Shown here: positions 5,132-8,091 of the stretch, piece by piece
How the letters are laid out: the number at the start of each line of letters is the position of its first letter
Position numbering within the stretch: the first letter of the stretch is position 1
DNA from: Gammaproteobacteria bacterium
GTDB lineage: Bacteria > Pseudomonadota > Gammaproteobacteria > Steroidobacterales > GCA-2729495
Length of the DNA: 8,091 bases
Assembly: GCA_030429685.1 (NCBI GenBank)
Contig: JAUIEY010000085.1
Span: forward strand, 1 to 8,091
Direction of reading: 5' to 3'
Program-made: the position numbers and the translations under genes
Notes under the pieces: model-generated
What the model saw: only the letters and a program-made list of their open reading frames with translations
What the model was told of the DNA's origin: nothing
The model's database searches: none

Positions 5132-6342
5132 ACCGCGCGGCCGATTGCGACATCATGATTATCGGTGGCGGCATGGTCGGGCTGCTGTTGGCGCGACTTA
5201 TACAGCAGCAGCAGCCGGCGGCCGAGTTGCGTATTGCCGTGGTCGAACCGCAGCCACCTGCGCCGCGGGAGCCGGGGGCGGATCTGGATTTACGCGTTTC
5301 GGCGCTGGCGCCGTCGTCACTGGATTTGTTGCAGCGGATCGGGGCGCTGGATGCACTGCCCGCGGCTACCCGGCATCCCTATGAAACCATGCGCGTATGG
5401 CAGGACGGCGGTGGTCCGCACGGCGACCATGCGCTGTGTTTCAGCGCTGCCGAAACAGGTGTTGCCGCGCTTGGCGCTATCGTGGAAAACCGTGCCGTGC
5501 GCGAAGTGCTGTGGGAGCAGCTTGCCGCGGCGCCGGCGCTGCAGTGGATTGATCAGCCGGCCGAGCAACTGCGTCGCACTGACGACACCTGTGTCGTACG
5601 CTGCGGCGATCGCGACTGGCATACGCGCCTGCTGGTCGGTGCCGACGGTGCCCGGTCATGGGTGCGTCAGGAACTGGGTGTGCAGAGTCGTGCCGGCGGC
5701 TATCGGCAGAATGCGCTGGTAGCGCATCTGGCCACCGAAGTTCCGCACGCCGACACGGCCTGGCAAAAATTTCTGCCGGATGGTCCGGTGGCATTGCTGC
5801 CGCTGGCCGATGGCCGCAGCTCACTGGTGTGGACTCATGCGGAAGAACGCACGGCCGAGCTGCAGAACATGTCCGAGCAGGCCTTTGCGGCTTGTTTGCA
5901 GCAGGCAACGGATGCTGTGCTCGGTGCAATCACCTGCACCACAGAGCGACGCAGTTTTCCCCTGCAACGCAGCCACGCAGAGATTTATACCGGCGAGCGA
6001 TTCGCGCTGCTGGGAGATGCTGCACATCGGGTGCACCCGCTTGCCGGGCAGGGCGCCAACCTGGGTTTCCGGGATGCGGCGGTGCTGGCTGCGGAACTGG
6101 GCCGCCATTTGCAACATCGCTGGGCGGATCCCGGAGATCCGCGGGTGCTGCGGCGCTACGAACGACGCCGCAAGGGCGACAATGCGTTAACGCTTGGCCT
6201 GATGGACGGACTCAATGCACTGTTCCGCTCGCCGCTGGCAAATGTTGCCGGTGCCGGTCTCGGACTGGTGAATCGCGCCGGACCACTGAAACGGCTGCTT
6301 GCCGAACAGGCCATGGGTCGTGACATCGACTCCGGTGACTAG
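5128..6342 (+). CDS. ubiI: UbiI/VisC-type FAD-dependent ubiquinone hydroxylase
   Basis: This is a second FAD monooxygenase of the UbiH/COQ6 family, 404 residues. Motifs are IIGGGMVG (11-18; G13, G15, G18), Glu40 in VVEP, DLRVSAL (54-60), GADGARS (171-177) and GDAAHRVHPLAGQGANLGF (296-314). The family tail YERRRKGDNALTLGLMDGLNALF follows. In E. coli the hydroxylase beside ubiH is UbiI (VisC), which hydroxylates C5, and gene order supports that here. Members of this family differ in ring position, though, and some bacteria use one enzyme for several, so the C5 assignment is by synteny (UbiF or a broader-range enzyme are alternatives). UbiH and UbiI are clear paralogues placed in tandem. The ATG overlaps the ubiH stop by four bases. 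The stop TAG lies within a long hairpin (6337-6374). Confidence 0.85.
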   Translation: MNRAADCDIMIIGGGMVGLLLARLIQQQQPAAELRIAVVEPQPPAPREPGADLDLRVSALAPSSLDLLQRIGALDALPAATRHPYETMRVWQDGGGPHGDHALCFSAAETGVAALGAIVENRAVREVLWEQLAAAPALQWIDQPAEQLRRTDDTCVVRCGDRDWHTRLLVGADGARSWVRQELGVQSRAGGYRQNALVAHLATEVPHADTAWQKFLPDGPVALLPLADGRSSLVWTHAEERTAELQNMSEQAFAACLQQATDAVLGAITCTTERRSFPLQRSHAEIYTGERFALLGDAAHRVHPLAGQGANLGFRDAAVLAAELGRHLQHRWADPGDPRVLRRYERRRKGDNALTLGLMDGLNALFRSPLANVAGAGLGLVNRAGPLKRLLAEQAMGRDIDSGD

Positions 6343-6374
6343 TCTTTGCGCGACGCATTGCCGCAAGACTGGTC
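6337..6374 (+). other. Long hairpin over the ubiI stop codon
   Basis: GACTAGTCTTTGCG (6337-6350) pairs with CGCAAGACTGGTC (6362-6374): 13 pairs including one G-U, one bulged T and an 11-base loop. No T-run follows, so it is not a standard intrinsic terminator. It may stabilise the 3' end of the ygfB-pepP-ubiH-ubiI message or be part of a factor-dependent stop. Its 3' arm overlaps the -35 region of the probable gcv promoter. Confidence 0.5.
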
Positions 6375-6398
6375 TGCTGCCGGCTCAGCGGTTATTAT
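6370..6398 (+). promoter_or_regulatory. Probable promoter of the gcv operon
   Basis: TATTAT (6393-6398) is a fair -10. Seventeen bases upstream, TGGTCT (6370-6375) is only a poor -35. A start near 6405 would begin the transcript about ten bases before the first base pair of the glycine riboswitch, which is where a promoter must lie. Two copies of GCCGGCTC (6379-6386 and 6399-6406) flank the -10. Confidence 0.4.
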
Positions 6399-6414
6399 GC
6401 CGGCTCGGTTTTCG

Positions 6415-6618
6415 GAACCCGCGTGAGAGAGTCGGCCCCGTGCACACGGGATGAACGGCCGCCGAAGGCGCAACTCGCTCGGAAACGCTCAGGCACAATG
6501 GATTGCGGGTTCGAATCGACTCTGGAGAGCGGCCGCGTGACAAATAATCAGGCGGTCCACCGAAGGGGTGCGGTCACGACCAATCGTCTGGCCCGATCTC
6601 TCAGGTAAACGGACAGAG
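6415..6618 (+). ncRNA. Tandem glycine riboswitch (two aptamers)
   Basis: Glycine riboswitches bind glycine with two similar aptamers and control glycine cleavage genes. Aptamer 1 is closed by a P1 stem of about nine pairs (GAACCCGCG 6415-6423 with TGCGGGTTC 6504-6512). It contains GAGAGAG, a CCCGTG/CACGGG hairpin, GCCGAAGG (6461-6468) and CGCTCAGG (6487-6494). After a seven-base linker (6513-6519), aptamer 2 is closed by CTCTG (6520-6524) with CAGAG (6614-6618). It holds the family core GGAGAG, CACCGAAGGGG and TCTCAGGTAAACGGAC. The intrinsic terminator begins at the next base, so the switch very likely acts on transcription. In gcv operons glycine usually turns expression on; that direction is inferred here. 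gcvT begins 75 bases downstream, and gcvH follows it. Confidence 0.95.
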
Positions 6619-6649
6619 GGGCGGCAGGTGTTTCCTGCCGCCCTTTTTT
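6619..6649 (+). terminator. Intrinsic terminator of the glycine riboswitch
   Basis: GGGCGGCAGG (6619-6628) and CCTGCCGCCC (6634-6643) are perfect 10-base arms with a TGTTT loop, followed by six T (6644-6649). It sits between the second aptamer and gcvT and abuts the 3' strand of that aptamer's P1. The last P1 bases (6615-6618) can also pair weakly with the T-run, so P1 and the base of the terminator compete. A second T-run lies at 6659-6665. Confidence 0.92.
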
Positions 6650-6693
6650 ATTTGGGTGTTTTTTTGTCCGTCCACGGTTATCCGGAATTCGTT

Positions 6694-7797
6694 ATGCAAC
6701 AGACCGCACTCTATGAATGCCACCAGGCCGCCGGCGCCCGCATGGTCGACTTCGGCGGCTGGGCCATGCCGTTGCACTACGGTTCACAGCTTGACGAGCA
6801 CCATGCGGTGCGCCGTCACGCCGGCGTGTTCGACGTGTCCCACATGACGGTGGTGGATGTCAGCGGCAGCGCCACCGAAGCATGGTTGCGTTACCTGCTG
6901 GCCAACGACATCGCGCGCCTGCCGGACAACGGCTCAGGCAAAGGCATATACAGCTGCATGCTTAACGAGCAGGGGGGCGTGGTGGATGATCTGATTGCCT
7001 ATCGCCGGGGTCGCAATGATTTTCGACTGGTCGTCAATGCTGCCACGCGCGCCGCGGATCTGGCGTGGATGGCGCAGACGGCGAAAAATTTTGCGGTGCA
7101 GATCAACGAACGGGCCGAGCTTGCCATGCTCGCGGTGCAGGGACCAGCAGCACGTGATCTGGCCGCGCCGCTGTTGCCCGGTGGCGCCGGTGATATGGCT
7201 TTGCAGCTGCAAAGTTTTGCGTCGCTGCAGACCGGCGGGGATGCGGAACTGTTCGTCGCCCGCACCGGATACACCGGCGAGGACGGCTGGGAAATCATGG
7301 TGCCGGCAGCGCAAGCTGCCGGTCTGTGGGATGCGCTGGTGGCAGCAGGCGCGCAGCCGTGCGGACTTGGCGCGCGCGATACCCTGCGGCTGGAGGCCGG
7401 ACTGAATCTTTATGGTCAGGATATGACTCTTGATACCACGCCGCTGGAAAGCAACCTGGGCTGGACGGTGGCCTGGGAGCCCGCTGATCGTGACTTTGTC
7501 GGTCGCGCGGCGCTGGAACAACAGCGCGCATCGGGTGCCGCGCGCAAACTGGTCGGCCTGGTGCTCGAAGGGCGTGGCATTATGCGGGCAGGGCAGCCGG
7601 TGAACACGCCGGCCGGTGCCGGAGAAATTACCAGCGGCGGTTTTTCGCCTACCATGGAGCAGTCGATCGCACTTGCCCGCGTGCCGGCTGCTGCCGCCGG
7701 ACAGTGCGAAGTCGTCATCAGAAATAAAACCATACCGGCACGCGTCGTGCGGCCGCCGTTTGTCAGAAACGGTCAGGTTCGGGTTGCCGGCGATTAA
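6694..7797 (+). CDS. gcvT: Glycine cleavage system T protein (aminomethyltransferase)
   Basis: GcvT transfers the methylene carbon from the aminomethyl group on lipoyl-GcvH to tetrahydrofolate, giving 5,10-methylene-THF and ammonia. The 367 residues match E. coli (364). Seen are DFGGWAMPLHYGSQ (19-32), the folate-site signature FDVSHM (46-51), YSCMLNEQGGVVDDLIAY (86-103) with the catalytic Asp region D98-D99, ARTGYTGEDGWEI, and GLGARDTLRLEAGLNLYGQD with the following PLESNLGWTV. No truncation or missing key residue is evident. ATG 6694 gives the family N terminus; GGAA lies six bases upstream. The frame stays open upstream to 6568, but that part lies inside the riboswitch and terminator. Expression should depend on the riboswitch. 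gcvH follows after 56 bases. Confidence 0.96.
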   Translation: MQQTALYECHQAAGARMVDFGGWAMPLHYGSQLDEHHAVRRHAGVFDVSHMTVVDVSGSATEAWLRYLLANDIARLPDNGSGKGIYSCMLNEQGGVVDDLIAYRRGRNDFRLVVNAATRAADLAWMAQTAKNFAVQINERAELAMLAVQGPAARDLAAPLLPGGAGDMALQLQSFASLQTGGDAELFVARTGYTGEDGWEIMVPAAQAAGLWDALVAAGAQPCGLGARDTLRLEAGLNLYGQDMTLDTTPLESNLGWTVAWEPADRDFVGRAALEQQRASGAARKLVGLVLEGRGIMRAGQPVNTPAGAGEITSGGFSPTMEQSIALARVPAAAAGQCEVVIRNKTIPARVVRPPFVRNGQVRVAGD

Positions 7798-7853
7798 ACC
7801 GGCGCAGCAATCCCGGACGTACCGGTAACAGGAAAGTAGCGGAGAAAAATCAA

Positions 7854-8091
7854 ATGAGTGAAGTGCCGGACCAATTGCTTTACACCGAGGATCACGAGTG
7901 GCTGCGCCTGGAAGACGACGGCAATGTCACGGTGGGTATTACCGACCATGCGCAGGCCGCACTCGGCGAACTGGTATTCGTCGAAGTGCCCGAAAACGGC
8001 AGCGATTTTGGCGCCGGCGACGCCTGCGCGGTGGTGGAGTCAGTGAAGGCAGCAAGCGATGTTTACAGCCCGCTGGGCGGTGAAATCACTG
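7854..8091 (+). CDS. gcvH: Glycine cleavage system H protein, 3' end outside the window
   Basis: GcvH is the lipoylated carrier that shuttles the aminomethyl intermediate between the P, T and L proteins. The first 79 residues (of about 125-130) are present. They include YTEDHEWLR (10-18), GITDHAQAALGELVFVEVPE (28-47) and the lipoylation motif ESVKAASDVYSP (62-73), where Lys65 (codon 8046-8048) is the expected attachment site. GGAG (7841-7844) is nine bases before the ATG, a good ribosome binding site. The gene is in the same operon as gcvT, and no terminator is seen in the 56-base gap. In E. coli gcvP follows; here that lies outside the window. Confidence 0.96.
   Translation, partial: MSEVPDQLLYTEDHEWLRLEDDGNVTVGITDHAQAALGELVFVEVPENGSDFGAGDACAVVESVKAASDVYSPLGGEIT

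Noticed and set aside
3890..6342. ubiH and ubiI as a recent duplication
   Set aside because: The two share only family motifs and differ elsewhere; they represent old paralogues found together in many gammaproteobacteria.
6423..6608. 61-codon plus-strand open frame before gcvT
   Set aside because: It lies wholly inside the glycine riboswitch and shows no binding site or protein-like features.
6568..6693. 42-codon upstream extension of gcvT
   Set aside because: It would be encoded by the second riboswitch aptamer and the terminator; GcvT proteins begin at the ATG at 6694.
7798..7826. ACCGG/CCGGT inverted repeat between gcvT and gcvH
   Set aside because: Only five pairs with a long loop and no T-run; not distinguishable from chance.

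Overview
The window is a housekeeping stretch of a gammaproteobacterial chromosome. Its core gene order, fthC (ygfA) - 6S RNA position - zapA, then ygfB-pepP-ubiH-ubiI-gcvT-gcvH, is the one I know from Escherichia coli around ygfA-ssrS-zapA-ygfB-pepP-ubiH-visC-gcvTHP. The sequence is GC-rich, and several genes use GTG or TTG starts. It is not an enteric: it has an extra small coiled-coil gene upstream of zapA (an arrangement I associate with Pseudomonas and Xanthomonas relatives), a glycine riboswitch in front of gcvT, and a lysine-rich histone H1-like gene after fthC. I cannot name genus or species. I see no phage, transposon, CRISPR, tRNA or defence genes.

Layout. Minus strand, read from about 1890 down to 34: a sigma70-like promoter drives a small coiled-coil protein gene and zapA, which overlap by ATGA. 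Next is a 219-base gap that matches the expected place of 6S RNA, then fthC (5-formyltetrahydrofolate cyclo-ligase). After a 202-base gap with two hairpins and a separate promoter comes a gene for an 82-residue protein that is 65% Lys+Arg. Plus strand, from about 1950: ygfB, pepP, ubiH and ubiI are packed with 4-base overlaps or an 8-base gap, so they look like one operon. A 351-base gap before gcvT (6343-6693) holds a probable promoter, a tandem (two-aptamer) glycine riboswitch and a strong intrinsic terminator. gcvT follows, and gcvH is cut by the window end.

How the parts fit. UbiH and UbiI are flavin hydroxylases of ubiquinone synthesis. GcvT and GcvH belong to the glycine cleavage system, which makes 5,10-methylene-tetrahydrofolate from glycine; FthC returns 5-formyl-tetrahydrofolate (a by-product of that folate pool) to use. 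The riboswitch links gcv expression to glycine. ZapA and its coiled-coil partner gene point to Z-ring assembly. The most interesting items are regulatory: a probable leaderless start for the zapA operon, a 15-base inverted repeat over the ygfB start region, the riboswitch-terminator junction, the diverged 6S RNA candidate, and the extreme composition of the histone-like protein. I did not find evidence for a wholly new system.
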